From Chloracidobacterium sp. N (GTDB taxonomy: Bacteria; Acidobacteriota; Blastocatellia; Chloracidobacteriales; Chloracidobacteriaceae): a stretch of 64,000 bases of DNA. Location of the stretch: the NCBI RefSeq assembly GCF_018304765.1, contig NZ_CP072642.1:2013819-2077818 (forward strand), read 5' to 3'. How positions within the stretch are numbered: position 1 is the first letter of the stretch; each line of letters opens with the position of its first letter. Under the pieces are notes generated by a model. That model was not told the origin of the DNA. It did no database searches and saw only the letters and a program-made list of their open reading frames with translations. The position numbers and the translations under genes were made by a program. This document shows, one piece after another, positions 1-8,395 of the stretch.

Positions 1-642
1 GTCTTCCGGGTACGCATACCCGAAGACATCCGCTGGGCCGTCGCGCCACCGCGCGGCTGGCAAAGCTGGCGTGGTTTTCTGGGTGAACTGGCGCGCGTCC
101 AACAGGCCGCCTGGACTTCTCCGAACCTGCCCGTCGAACTCCGCAGCCATGGCGACCCTGCCGTTGCCGCAACCTGGGACTGGCTTTTTGCCGGGTTGTT
201 GACCGACCACCGCTGGCTGGCCGGGATGCTCGACCTTCAGCTTCCCCCGGCCGTGCAGCGCGCGATGGACGCCTGGCGCTGGCACGTTGTACGGCAGGCG
301 GCCTGGCGCTGTATCGCATGGTATGGGCGTGCCACGGCTGACTGGCCGCTGGAGCGCCTCCGCACCGGGTTTGAACAGCACCTGGGTGAAACGCTTTCCG
401 ACTGGGAGCTTTACCGGGAGCTCGATCTGGCGGCCCACGCTTTCGGGCAACTCCGCGGGGCCTGGCTGGCGGCCGCCCTCGATGACTGGTTGCGCACCCG
501 GTACGGCCTCTGGCCCACCAGTCGGCGTGCCGGAGATGACCTCGTTGACCTGTGGAATACCGGCTTCCGCTACCCGGCTGGCAAGTTGGCCAAACTCGTT
601 GGCGTCGGGCCGCTGACGATGGAGGCTTTCCTTGCCCACTGA
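1..642 (+). CDS. C-terminal part of an unidentified protein (5' truncated by window edge)
   Basis: The reading frame is open from base 1 and ends at TGA 640-642, so the gene begins upstream of the window. About 213 residues are visible. They are rich in Trp, Leu and Arg and look helical. The last 50 residues (a Leu-Trp-Asn-Thr-Gly stretch, then a Gly-Val-Gly-Pro-Leu turn near the end) recall the C-terminal tail of M3/PepF-like alpha-helical metallopeptidases, but no zinc-binding HExxH is visible, so this is only a weak hint. A start at 196 would give a 148-residue product, but the good codon usage upstream argues against it. Function unknown from what is visible. Confidence 0.6.
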   Translation, partial: VFRVRIPEDIRWAVAPPRGWQSWRGFLGELARVQQAAWTSPNLPVELRSHGDPAVAATWDWLFAGLLTDHRWLAGMLDLQLPPAVQRAMDAWRWHVVRQAAWRCIAWYGRATADWPLERLRTGFEQHLGETLSDWELYRELDLAAHAFGQLRGAWLAAALDDWLRTRYGLWPTSRRAGDDLVDLWNTGFRYPAGKLAKLVGVGPLTMEAFLAH

Positions 643-757
643 GCGGTGAAGTTGCCGCCGCTTTGACCGCATGGTAGTGTTGGATACATGGTGGCTTTTC
701 TCACATTTCCTGATGCGCCAGCCACCATCGCATCCCCAAGGTGGAGGACTTTTCGCC

Positions 758-1156
758 ATGTCTGAAAGCTCGAACAAAATCACCTACTTTCTTGCCGGTG
801 CCAGCATCGGCGCGCTGGTGGCCCTGCTCTTTGCTCCCAAGTCGGGACGCGAGCTGCGCAGCGACATCAGCGATGCCACCCGGCGCGGCATTGACTACAC
901 GACGGAAAGCGCCAAGTCGCTGGGTGAGAAGGCCTCGCATCTCTACACCAGCGGGCGGGAAAAAACGTCGGAGCTGTACAGCCTGGGCAAGGAAAAAGCT
1001 TCCCATCTGCTGGAATCCGGGAAGGGCCTGCTCGACGAACAGCGTGACCGGGTGGCAGCCGCTATCGAAGCCGGCAAGCAGGCGTACCGGGACAAGAAAG
1101 CCGAGGTGCTGGCTCTGAACCCGAAAGAAACGACCGATAGCGAACCGGCCCTGTAG
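758..1156 (+). CDS. YtxH-domain protein, membrane-anchored
   Basis: A 132-residue protein. After a short polar N-terminus it has one hydrophobic glycine-rich segment (about residues 8-26), then Ala-Pro-Lys-Ser-Gly-Arg-Glu-Leu-Arg, the signature of the YtxH family (general-stress/envelope proteins of unknown biochemistry). The rest is a charged, Ala/Ser/Lys-rich amphipathic helix with repeating Glu-Lys-Ala-Ser-His segments, probably a coiled coil. The start is ATG 758 because GGAGG lies at 743-747, ten bases upstream; an earlier in-frame start at 671 has no such site. The next gene also encodes a membrane-anchored helical protein, so the two may act together at the membrane (inference). Confidence 0.8.
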   Translation: MSESSNKITYFLAGASIGALVALLFAPKSGRELRSDISDATRRGIDYTTESAKSLGEKASHLYTSGREKTSELYSLGKEKASHLLESGKGLLDEQRDRVAAAIEAGKQAYRDKKAEVLALNPKETTDSEPAL

Positions 1157-1261
1157 GGCACTGTCAGTCCAGCGCGGCTGGCGCCGGTGTGAACCCTCTC
1201 AACCTGTTGGTGGCGGTGCCCTGCGGGCCGCGCCAAGGCTCCATCCTGTGGGTCACGAGTC

Positions 1262-1900
1262 GTGATTACAAACGAAATCTTCCAGATCGTCATCAGCGTT
1301 TCGCTGGTCGTTGTCTTTATCGTTCAGTTGGCGCTGCTCATTGTTCTCTACCGGCTCGTCACCAGAGTGATCAGCCTGGTCGAGCAGGTGCGCGTCAAAA
1401 CTGACCCGGTTGTTGAGCAGACACGCCAGCTTCTGACCTCGGCCAAGCCGATCATCGAGAAGGCACAGGCCACGGCCGAGGCCATCAACCCGATTCTCGT
1501 GCGCACCAACGAACTGCTGGGAGTCGCGCGCGAAACGACGGTGCTGGTACGGGACACGACGGCGACGATCAAAACCGAAACCCAGGCCTGTCTGGCCGCC
1601 GTCACGGCGACGACCAGGGAACTTTCCCGCCTCACGACGGAAAGCGCCCAGGAAGTCTCGGCGCTTGTCAAGGACACCTCCGAACAACTCCGCACCCAGG
1701 TGGACACCTACGCCCACGTCGCCTCACGGACGGCGCTGCGCATTGACGACACCGCCTCCATCATCCAGCAGGATGTGTTGCGCCCCGTACACGAAATTTC
1801 CGCCATGCTGACCGCGGTCAAGACGTTCCTCAGCGTTTTGCTGACACCGGAGCGGAAAACCATTGACCGCGCCTATCAGGACGAAGAAATGTTCATCTAG
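1262..1900 (+). CDS. Membrane-anchored coiled-coil protein (DUF948-like)
   Basis: A 212-residue protein with one strongly hydrophobic N-terminal helix (about residues 8-31) followed by a long Thr/Val/Ala/Glu-rich helical region with heptad-like spacing, the layout of DUF948-type proteins. No enzyme motif is visible. The likely start is GTG 1262; there is no clear ribosome binding site, and later starts would cut into the membrane segment. It follows the YtxH-domain gene by 105 bases on the same strand. Pairs of YtxH and DUF948-like genes are common in bacteria, which supports both calls. Biochemical function unknown. Confidence 0.7.
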   Translation: MITNEIFQIVISVSLVVVFIVQLALLIVLYRLVTRVISLVEQVRVKTDPVVEQTRQLLTSAKPIIEKAQATAEAINPILVRTNELLGVARETTVLVRDTTATIKTETQACLAAVTATTRELSRLTTESAQEVSALVKDTSEQLRTQVDTYAHVASRTALRIDDTASIIQQDVLRPVHEISAMLTAVKTFLSVLLTPERKTIDRAYQDEEMFI

Positions 1901-2040
1901 CGCCGACGCTGGGAGCCAAAGGCGGAAGCCAGGCTGGAAAAAGCCGGCCGACATCGAAAAACACTTGGTGCCGCAATGTCCTTTCGCTAGGTTTTGACAG
2001 CGTTGCTGCAAATTAGGTTCACGCTGGTGGGCGTTTCTGG

Positions 2041-3018
2041 ATGTCCCAAACACTTTCCGGTGGTTTGCTGGTCAGCAAGCCACCCAATGTCACCTCACAT
2101 GACGTGGTGGCCCTGGTTCGGCGGTTCATCGGTATCAAGCGCGTCGGGCACACCGGCACACTCGATCCATTCGCCACGGGCCTGCTGGTGCTGTGCGTCG
2201 GCCCGGCCACCCGCCTTTCACGTTTTCTGACCGATACTTCCAAGAGTTACCGGGCCGTTCTGCGCTTTGGTTTCGCCACCGACACACAGGACCTGACCGG
2301 CAAGCCCCTGACGCCGCCCCGTTCCACCAAAGACCTGACCGAAGACCGGTTGCGCGAAGTAGCGCAAGGTTTTCTGGGCCGGCAGATGCAGACGCCGCCC
2401 ATGTACTCAGCCAAGAAGATTGACGGCGTGGCGCTGTATCAGTTGGCGCGGGCCGGCAAGGTCGTGGTGCGGGCGGCAACGCCCATTGAAGTGTTCCGCT
2501 TTGATTTCATCCCGGACGCGGAAGGCCGCATCCTCCGGCCGGACGAGCACGGCAACCTGATCGTCGAATGCGATGTCACCTGCTCATCAGGTACGTACAT
2601 CCGCACGCTGGCCCATGACATCGGCGAGCGCATTGGCTGTGGGGCGCATCTCGTGACATTGCACCGCACAGCCGTGGATGGCTTCACGATTGAGGAAGCC
2701 CTGACACTCGAAGACCTGCAACGGTGTGTCATTACCGGCAACTGGACGGACCGGCTGCTGTCGCCCCTTGACCTGCTGCGTGGCTGGCCGCGTGTCACGC
2801 TGGATGCCCGGCAGGCACGGCATTTCATCCAGGGGCAGGCCCTTGCCCTTTCACCGGATGACATCATCGGTGGCGATCCCCGGCAGCGTCCCTTCCCGGT
2901 CACACCGGAAGTCGGGCTGGCTGTCACCGATGACACGGGTCAGTTCCTTGGCGTTGGACGCTACGATACGGCGGCCGGGCGGATTCGCCCCCAGACAGTG
3001 CTGCTGCCCGTGACCTGA
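2041..3018 (+). CDS. truB: tRNA pseudouridine(55) synthase TruB
   Basis: TruB isomerises uridine 55 in the T-loop of tRNAs to pseudouridine in the cytoplasm. The 325-residue product has the family's usual length and opens with Gly-Gly-Leu-Leu-Val-Ser-Lys-Pro. The catalytic motif Gly-His-Thr-Gly-Thr-Leu-Asp-Pro is at about residues 36-43, with catalytic Asp42. The Lys-Ser-Tyr-Arg segment near residue 70 and the Ser-Gly-Thr-Tyr-Ile-Arg segment near residue 187 are also characteristic, and a PUA-like tail follows. ATG 2041 places the fold at the right distance from the N-terminus. A TTGACA hexamer lies at 1994-1999, but the best -10 match is only 14 bases away, so the promoter is uncertain. rbfA and rpsO, frequent partners, are not adjacent. 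Confidence 0.96.
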   Translation: MSQTLSGGLLVSKPPNVTSHDVVALVRRFIGIKRVGHTGTLDPFATGLLVLCVGPATRLSRFLTDTSKSYRAVLRFGFATDTQDLTGKPLTPPRSTKDLTEDRLREVAQGFLGRQMQTPPMYSAKKIDGVALYQLARAGKVVVRAATPIEVFRFDFIPDAEGRILRPDEHGNLIVECDVTCSSGTYIRTLAHDIGERIGCGAHLVTLHRTAVDGFTIEEALTLEDLQRCVITGNWTDRLLSPLDLLRGWPRVTLDARQARHFIQGQALALSPDDIIGGDPRQRPFPVTPEVGLAVTDDTGQFLGVGRYDTAAGRIRPQTVLLPVT

Positions 3019-3089
3019 AGTTGTGGCGTCCGTCATCCCGCCACAGCCCTTCTGGCGCACCCCAAACCCTCAGCCCGGCAAACACGCCC

Positions 3090-3302
3090 ATGACACCTGA
3101 CGAAGCCCGTGAAAAATTCAGCCGTCGCATTCAGCGGTGCGCCAGTTGCTACGTTGCCTTTTACGTCAAGGACCTGTGGTGGGCCGACGACGGCAACTAC
3201 TACTGCCAGCACTGCCACACGGACTACCCCGGCGTCGCCGTTCATTTTTCGGACTACGCGCAGGACTTCGACTTCAGCCAGTTGCCGAGCCTGCACGAGT
3301 GA
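3090..3302 (+). CDS. Small zinc-ribbon-like protein
   Basis: A 70-residue protein with two Cys-x2-Cys pairs (Cys-Ala-Ser-Cys at about 17-20 and Cys-Gln-His-Cys at about 38-41) separated by an aromatic stretch, which fits a small treble-clef or zinc-ribbon fold. The C-terminus is acidic and aromatic. ATG 3090 is preferred because the protein then starts directly with a helix leading into the first knuckle; an upstream in-frame ATG at 3021 would add a low-complexity leader. It lies 71 bases after truB on the same strand, and its last 29 bases overlap the 3' end of the convergent ypdA-like gene. Function unknown. Confidence 0.65.
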   Translation: MTPDEAREKFSRRIQRCASCYVAFYVKDLWWADDGNYYCQHCHTDYPGVAVHFSDYAQDFDFSQLPSLHE

Positions 3303-4275
3303 GCTTCTGGGCAATGCCCTCCACGACGCGGCGCGGAACGACGGTCGCGTTCTTCATGTGGAGTTCACGGGTCAGATGACCGACCACATACAGTCCCGGC
3401 ACATTGGTTTCATTCGTTTCGGGGTCATAGACCGGACGCCCGTCGGCGGCAATCGTCACGCCGGCGGCTGCCAGCAACGACACCTCCGGTTTCGCTCCCA
3501 GCAGGGCAAAAATATGGTCACACGGAACTTCGTCCACTGTGCCGTCAGCGTGTTGCAACCGCGCCGCATTGGGTAAAACCTCGATGCAGGTCGTCGCATA
3601 GTGGATGGTCAACTCGCCCTGGGCGACACATTCCATCAGGGGCGCGCGTACCCATGGCTTGATACCAACCTGGTCCGTATCGTCAGGATGCGGGTCAAGC
3701 GTGGGACGCCGCAGTGACCAGTCCACCTGGACACCGGCGTGGCACAAATCCAGCGCGGCTTCCGCCGCCGAGTTGCCCCCACCCACCACCAGAATCCGCT
3801 TTCCGGCGTAGGGGAAAGCCTCCACGAAGCGATAGGAAACACGCGCTGGTGTTTCCCCTCGCACCCCCAACCGGAGGGGATGACCAAAACCACCGGTGGC
3901 GACGATGACCTGGCGCGCCCCATACACCGCCTTGGTGGAGATCACCTGAAATCCCGTTCCGGTCGGGAGAATGGCCTGCACCGGTTCGTAGGTATGAATC
4001 GGCAGGCTGAGTTCGCGGGTGGCCAGCCGGGTGTAATACGCCAGCACTTCCTCGCGGGTGGGCTTGGGGCCAAACTTGGGTTGCAGCGTTCCCGGAATGA
4101 GTTCAATCTCATTCGGCGTCGAAAAAAGCGGCCGTCCAATCGGATATTCGGCAATGGTCTGCGCGATGGCGGCACGCTCCAGCACAAGACAGTCAAGCCG
4201 GGACTGGCGGGCTGCATAAGCAGCGGTCAGTCCCGCCGGTCCGGCGCCGATGATGATGAGGTCATACGTTGACAT
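3274..4275 (-). CDS. ypdA: YpdA-family NAD(P)H-dependent flavin disulfide reductase
   Basis: A 333-residue flavoprotein with an N-terminal FAD-binding Gly-Ala-Gly-Pro-Ala-Gly motif (residues 10-15) and a second dinucleotide site Gly-Gly-Gly-Asn-Ser-Ala (residues 165-170), the spacing of the thioredoxin-reductase-like fold. There is no Cys-x2-Cys redox pair between them, so it is not thioredoxin reductase. Length and motifs match YpdA, the putative bacillithiol disulfide reductase that recycles oxidised bacillithiol; this suggests a low-molecular-weight thiol of that type in this organism (inference). A C-terminal Gly-Leu-Tyr-Val-Val-Gly-His motif closes the FAD site. It is transcribed divergently from the M28 peptidase gene. 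Confidence 0.85.
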   Translation of the reverse strand: MSTYDLIIIGAGPAGLTAAYAARQSRLDCLVLERAAIAQTIAEYPIGRPLFSTPNEIELIPGTLQPKFGPKPTREEVLAYYTRLATRELSLPIHTYEPVQAILPTGTGFQVISTKAVYGARQVIVATGGFGHPLRLGVRGETPARVSYRFVEAFPYAGKRILVVGGGNSAAEAALDLCHAGVQVDWSLRRPTLDPHPDDTDQVGIKPWVRAPLMECVAQGELTIHYATTCIEVLPNAARLQHADGTVDEVPCDHIFALLGAKPEVSLLAAAGVTIAADGRPVYDPETNETNVPGLYVVGHLTRELHMKNATVVPRRVVEGIAQKLTRAGSATG

Positions 4276-4401
4276 AAGGTTCTCGTCTTCCTGAATGTTT
4301 TTCCAACACAGTCAACCCGCGCCTTTCAGCTACCAGTCCGTTGCCGGCGGGCAGACATCAGGCGCCACTTTCCAGCTTGGGGGGCTTATTGCAAACGAGC
4401 C

Positions 4402-6222
4402 ATGAAAACCGCGTCCCGTTCCGTTTTTCGTTTCTTCTTCGTCATGCTGCTGGTGCTCGGTCTGGCGGCACCGCCGCTGGCACGCCACATCGAAGTTTTT
4501 CCCGCCGATGCTGCCGTTGAAGCCAACCTGCGCCGGCACATCGGCTACCTTGCCTCTGAGGCGCTGGAAGGACGCCTCCCCGGTACGCCGGGCGCGGAAA
4601 AAGCAGCACAGTACATTATCACTCAGTTTCAGCTTGCCGGGCTACAGCCGCTTGGCAGTCGGGGGTATCGGCAGCCCTTCAGCTTTGTGGCGAGCGTTCG
4701 CATGGGACGGAACAACCATCTGACAGCCACCCTGGCCGACACCCGTCTGGCAGCCAAACCGGAGGTGGATTTCCGCCCGCTGGCCTTTACGGCCAACGGT
4801 GCCGTCGAGGGCGAACCAGTGCTGGCAGGCTACGGCATTTCGGCCGCCAAAGAGGCGCAGTACGACGACTATGCCACGCTGGACGTGAAAGACCGACTTG
4901 TGATCGTCCTCCCCTACAGTCCGGCCGGCTCCAATCCCCACACGAAGTTCGGGGCGTTTTTGTCGCTGCGTTACAAGGCGACCACGGCGCGCAACAAAGG
5001 GGCCAAAGGGTTGCTCGTCATCGCCGAAGATGACGATTTCCAACGCTCGCAAGTCGCCCGTCTGCGCTATGACGACGCCTTCGGAGACGCCGGCTTTCCC
5101 TGCGCCGTGGTGAGCCGCGCCTGGGCAACGAAGCTGCTCGGCCGTCCCGTGGCGGACATCGAACGCCAGATTGCCACGACGGGCCAGCCGGAAACGCAGC
5201 TTCTTTCCGACCGGCGGCTGCGCCTTCAGACGGAAGTCATCAAGGAACGGAAGACAGCCGACAACGTCATTGGCTGGCTGGAAGGCCGCGACCCTGCGCT
5301 GCGCAACGAAGTCGTCGTCATCGGCGCGCACTACGACCACCTGGGACTCGGCGGCCCCAACTCGCTGGCGCCACGCGAAGGTGAGGTGCATCCGGGGGCG
5401 GATGACAACGCTTCAGGCACGGCCGGACTGCTCGAACTCGCCAGAAGTTTTGCCGCCGCACGCAACCGACCCCGGCGCAGCCTGCTGTTCATTGCTTTTT
5501 CAGCCGAAGAAAAGGGACTGCTCGGCTCGGCCTACTTCGTGGACCATCCCACCACCCGCGACAAACGCCTGGTCGCCATGCTCAACATGGACATGATCGG
5601 ACGGTTGCGCGACAACCGGCTGACGGTGCAGGGCGTCGGCACATCGTCGGTCTGGCGGCCGTTGCTGGCCGAGGCCAGCACGCGCCACGGGCTGGAGCTT
5701 TCCCTCGGCGAAAGCGGCTTCGGCCCCAGTGACCACGCCTCGTTTTACAAGCGCAACATCCCCGTGCTGTTTTTCCTTACCGGCAGCCACCCGGACTATC
5801 ACCGTCCTTCGGATACGCCTGACAAAATCAACTACGCCGGTGAGCGGCAGGTTCTGGCGCTGATCGGGGATGTCATTCAGTCCACGGTCAACCTGCCCAC
5901 GCCGCCGGATTTCGTCGCACCCAAGGCAGGCGATCCAGCAGAACGTGCCCGTGGCGGATTTCGGGTTTCACTGGGGACGATTCCTGACTACGCCGCCGAA
6001 ATCAGCGGCGTCAAACTCGCCGGCGTCCGTGAGGGCAGCCCGGCTGCGGCGGCCGGACTGCAAGCCGGCGATGTCATCGTGGGGCTGGCCGGACGCGACA
6101 TCAAAAGCGTGTACGATTACACTTATGTCCTTCAGGAACTCGAACCCGACCGGGAAGTGGACATCGTCGTCGAGCGCAACGGGCAGCGGTTGACCTTCAA
6201 ACTCACCCCGACGCGGCGGTGA
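4402..6222 (+). CDS. Secreted M28-family zinc aminopeptidase with PA and PDZ domains
   Basis: A 606-residue exported peptidase. An N-terminal signal peptide (residues 1-27) is followed by a PA-like insert (about 130-260), the M28 catalytic domain (about 285-500) and a C-terminal PDZ domain (about 525-600). The two-zinc ligands are visible: His310 (Ala-His-Tyr-Asp-His), Asp334/Asp335 (Gly-Ala-Asp-Asp-Asn), Glu369/Glu370 (Ala-Glu-Glu-Lys-Gly), Asp397 (Met-Asp-Met-Ile) and His467 (Asp-Tyr-His-Arg-Pro). It probably releases N-terminal amino acids from peptides in the periplasm or outside the cell. The M28-PDZ fusion is known in other bacteria. Its last 20 bases overlap the convergent ferredoxin-like gene. 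Confidence 0.93.
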   Translation: MKTASRSVFRFFFVMLLVLGLAAPPLARHIEVFPADAAVEANLRRHIGYLASEALEGRLPGTPGAEKAAQYIITQFQLAGLQPLGSRGYRQPFSFVASVRMGRNNHLTATLADTRLAAKPEVDFRPLAFTANGAVEGEPVLAGYGISAAKEAQYDDYATLDVKDRLVIVLPYSPAGSNPHTKFGAFLSLRYKATTARNKGAKGLLVIAEDDDFQRSQVARLRYDDAFGDAGFPCAVVSRAWATKLLGRPVADIERQIATTGQPETQLLSDRRLRLQTEVIKERKTADNVIGWLEGRDPALRNEVVVIGAHYDHLGLGGPNSLAPREGEVHPGADDNASGTAGLLELARSFAAARNRPRRSLLFIAFSAEEKGLLGSAYFVDHPTTRDKRLVAMLNMDMIGRLRDNRLTVQGVGTSSVWRPLLAEASTRHGLELSLGESGFGPSDHASFYKRNIPVLFFLTGSHPDYHRPSDTPDKINYAGERQVLALIGDVIQSTVNLPTPPDFVAPKAGDPAERARGGFRVSLGTIPDYAAEISGVKLAGVREGSPAAAAGLQAGDVIVGLAGRDIKSVYDYTYVLQELEPDREVDIVVERNGQRLTFKLTPTRR

Positions 6223-6547
6223 GGTTTGATGGCGGCTCGCTGCCGCTCAGGCAACGCAGGCGGATATGCGGACTCAGGCCGACGATGCGCATCCCTTCAC
6301 GGACCCGAATGCGACATGAAAGTGCCGGACGCTCGCGGTCTTCGCCGGGGCGGAAGTACCGAATCTGGCAGTTTGTGCAGTCACCGTTCCAGCAGAAATC
6401 ACCGTACGAAATGCCTTCCATGTCGAGAAACTGGAAGCCGCGCAGGATGACGTTGTTTTCCGGGACGTGCACCACCCGCCCCAGCACTTCAATCGGAATG
6501 AGCCGCTCGTAAGGCTCGAAGATTTCTGCGGGTGGTGTGGCAAACAT
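6203..6547 (-). CDS. [2Fe-2S] ferredoxin-like protein
   Basis: A 114-residue protein with Cys52-x4-Cys57-x2-Cys60 and a further Cys78, the plant-type [2Fe-2S] ligand arrangement, but with a shortened gap (17 residues) before the fourth cysteine. The N-terminal half (Ile-Glu-Val-Leu-Gly and Ile-Leu-Arg-Gly-Phe segments) fits the beta-grasp strands. It probably transfers electrons in the cytoplasm; the partner is not identifiable, as no reductase is adjacent. No strong ribosome binding site precedes ATG 6547. The gene converges on and overlaps the M28 peptidase gene by 20 bases. Confidence 0.7.
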   Translation of the reverse strand: MFATPPAEIFEPYERLIPIEVLGRVVHVPENNVILRGFQFLDMEGISYGDFCWNGDCTNCQIRYFRPGEDRERPALSCRIRVREGMRIVGLSPHIRLRCLSGSEPPSNLTAASG

Positions 6548-6650
6548 GGCGCAGAAGAAACCCGGTCAGGCAGGATTGAACCGTTTCAGACGATGCCCTC
6601 TCAATCGCATGAACTGAAGGCAGGAAGCAAGTCCTTCTGGTGTAAGGCAC

Positions 6651-7193
6651 GTGGCATATCACACGTTCTATCTCGGACTCGGCAGTAACCTTGGCGACCG
6701 CGTGGCTTTGCTGACCCGTGCCATCCAACGTCTGACCACCGGCGCGAGCCAGTGGCGGTGCGCCAACTGGTATGCCACGGCTCCGGTGGACTACCTGGAG
6801 CAGCCCTGGTTTCTCAATACCGTGCTCGAACTGACGGTTGACCTGACGCCGGAAGCCATGCTGGCGCAGGGCCTTGGGCTAGAAGCCGAAGCCGGGCGGG
6901 TTCGTACCGTCCCGAAGGGCGCGCGGCCGCTCGATGTGGACATCCTGCTCTGCCAGACCACAGACGGTGTGTTCCTGGTTTCCGCAGATTCCGCCCTGAC
7001 GCTGCCGCATCCCCGGCTGCATCAGCGGCGGTTCGTTCTGACGCCGCTGTGTGATCTCATCCCGGACGCGCAGCATCCACAGCTTCACCAGAGTTTTGCC
7101 CACCTGCTGGACGCCTGCCCTGACCGTAGCCCCGTCGAAATCTTTGCGCAGAACGGATTCAGCTTCGGCGGCGACGCCCGGCCGGAGGTGTAG
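6651..7193 (+). CDS. folK: HPPK, 6-hydroxymethyl-dihydropterin pyrophosphokinase
   Basis: FolK transfers pyrophosphate from ATP to 6-hydroxymethyl-7,8-dihydropterin in folate synthesis. The 180-residue product has the N-terminal Gly-Leu-Gly-Ser-Asn-Leu-Gly-Asp motif, the central Arg-Pro-Leu-Asp-Val-Asp-Ile-Leu motif that binds Mg-ATP, and Leu-Pro-His-Pro-Arg-Leu-His-x-Arg-x-Phe-Val-Leu. The start is GTG 6651, with AAGG just upstream at 6644-6647; no closer ATG would keep the N-terminal strand. No other folate gene is adjacent. The last 35 bases overlap the 3' end of the convergent response-regulator gene. Confidence 0.94.
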   Translation: MAYHTFYLGLGSNLGDRVALLTRAIQRLTTGASQWRCANWYATAPVDYLEQPWFLNTVLELTVDLTPEAMLAQGLGLEAEAGRVRTVPKGARPLDVDILLCQTTDGVFLVSADSALTLPHPRLHQRRFVLTPLCDLIPDAQHPQLHQSFAHLLDACPDRSPVEIFAQNGFSFGGDARPEV

Positions 7194-8367
7194 CCGTCGG
7201 CAACCGCAGGTCCTCCGGCTCCAGCGTCGTTCCTTCGCAGAGAATGCAGGCCCGCTCGATGCAGTTTTCAAGCTCGCGGATGTTGCCCGGAAAGTCGTAG
7301 TCCTGAAGGGCTTTGAGGGCCGCCGGGGACAGTGTGACCCGGCGGCGGCGGATTTCGCGGCCGTACTTTTCGGCAAAGTGGTTTGCCAGCGCCGGAATGT
7401 CCTCCCGCCGCTCGCGCAGCGGCGGGATTTCCAGCGTGAATACGGCCAGCCGGTAGTACAAATCCTCCCGAAAAGTCCTGGCCGCTACGGCTGCGGTGAG
7501 GTCCCGGTTGGTCGCCGCCACGATGCGGACATCCACGCCAATTTCCTGTCCTCCCCCGATGCGCGTGATGGTGCGGGATTCCAGCGCGCGCAGGAACTTG
7601 GACTGGACGGCCAGGGGCAGTTCACCGATTTCGTCGAGAAACAGCGTCCCACCGCGTGCCAGCTCGAACTTTCCCACCTGCCGCCCGTCCGCGCCGGTAA
7701 AAGCGCCTTTCTCATGGCCGAACAGCTCATTTTCGACCAGGGTTTCAGGGATCGCCGCGCAGTTGATGGCCACAAACGGCGCCTGCCGCCGGTGGCTCAG
7801 GTGGTGCATGGCGCGCGCAAACAGTTCCTTGCCCGTGCCGGACTCGCCAAGCAACAGGACGGTCGTCTCCGTGGGGGCGACCCGTTGCAGGTGCTGTCCG
7901 ACCTGCTGCATGGCCGGAGAATCGCCGATGATACGCGGAAAACCATAGCGCCGGGCATATTCCTCGCGCATCAGGAGGCAGGCGCGCCGCAGGCGGTGTG
8001 TCTCCACAAGGCGTTCCAGCACCAGCAGCAGGTGGTCAGGATCAACCGGCTTTTGCAGGAAGTCTTCCGCGCCGTCCTTCATGGCGGCAACGGCTTCCTC
8101 GATGGAGCCGTAGGCCGTCAGGACAACCACGGGCACGTCCGGGTCGAGGGACTTGGCAGCGCGGAGCACTTCCAGCCCTGTGCCATCGGGCAGGCGCAGA
8201 TCGGTCAGCACGACGGTCGGCGGCTGCCGCCGCAGGGCCTGCCGGGCCTGCTTCAGGTCGGCGGCTTCGACGACGCCATAACCGGCACGCTCCAGCGTCA
8301 GCCGCCACATCTGACGCAGGGCATCCTTGTCTTCGACAATCAAAATGTCTGCCGGGCCGGTGGCCAT
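7159..8367 (-). CDS. NtrC-type sigma-54 activator lacking the DNA-binding domain
   Basis: A 402-residue response regulator. The receiver domain (residues 5-120) has phospho-acceptor Asp56 and Lys106. The AAA+ domain (about 145-385) has Walker A Gly-Glu-Ser-Gly-Thr-Gly-Lys (174-180), Gly-Ala-Phe-Thr-Gly-Ala (221-226), which contacts sigma-54, and Walker B Leu-Phe-Leu-Asp-Glu-Ile. The protein stops about 17 residues after the AAA+ lid with a basic Arg-Arg-Arg-Arg-Ser tail. The usual C-terminal Fis-type helix-turn-helix is absent and the stop codon is clean. It should therefore activate sigma-54 promoters from solution, as FlgR and CtcC are thought to do. It is the last gene of the propeller kinase / histidine kinase operon, and the histidine kinase is its likely partner. 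Confidence 0.93.
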   Translation of the reverse strand: MATGPADILIVEDKDALRQMWRLTLERAGYGVVEAADLKQARQALRRQPPTVVLTDLRLPDGTGLEVLRAAKSLDPDVPVVVLTAYGSIEEAVAAMKDGAEDFLQKPVDPDHLLLVLERLVETHRLRRACLLMREEYARRYGFPRIIGDSPAMQQVGQHLQRVAPTETTVLLLGESGTGKELFARAMHHLSHRRQAPFVAINCAAIPETLVENELFGHEKGAFTGADGRQVGKFELARGGTLFLDEIGELPLAVQSKFLRALESRTITRIGGGQEIGVDVRIVAATNRDLTAAVAARTFREDLYYRLAVFTLEIPPLRERREDIPALANHFAEKYGREIRRRRVTLSPAALKALQDYDFPGNIRELENCIERACILCEGTTLEPEDLRLPTATPPAGRRRRS

Positions 8368-8395
8368 GTCAGTTCCATCTCAGGCCAGTGCCATC

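Noticed and set aside
1994-2019. Promoter for truB (TTGACA ... TAGGTT)
   Set aside because: The spacer is only 14 bases, too short for a reliable call.
6570-6600. T-loop-like GGTTCAATCC on the minus strand, possible tRNA
   Set aside because: The flanking five bases do not form a T-stem and no acceptor or anticodon stem is found nearby.
7100-7200. Frameshift that hides a helix-turn-helix of the NtrC-type regulator
   Set aside because: The other minus-strand frames after 7200 encode nothing like a Fis domain and the plus strand is the well-conserved end of folK.
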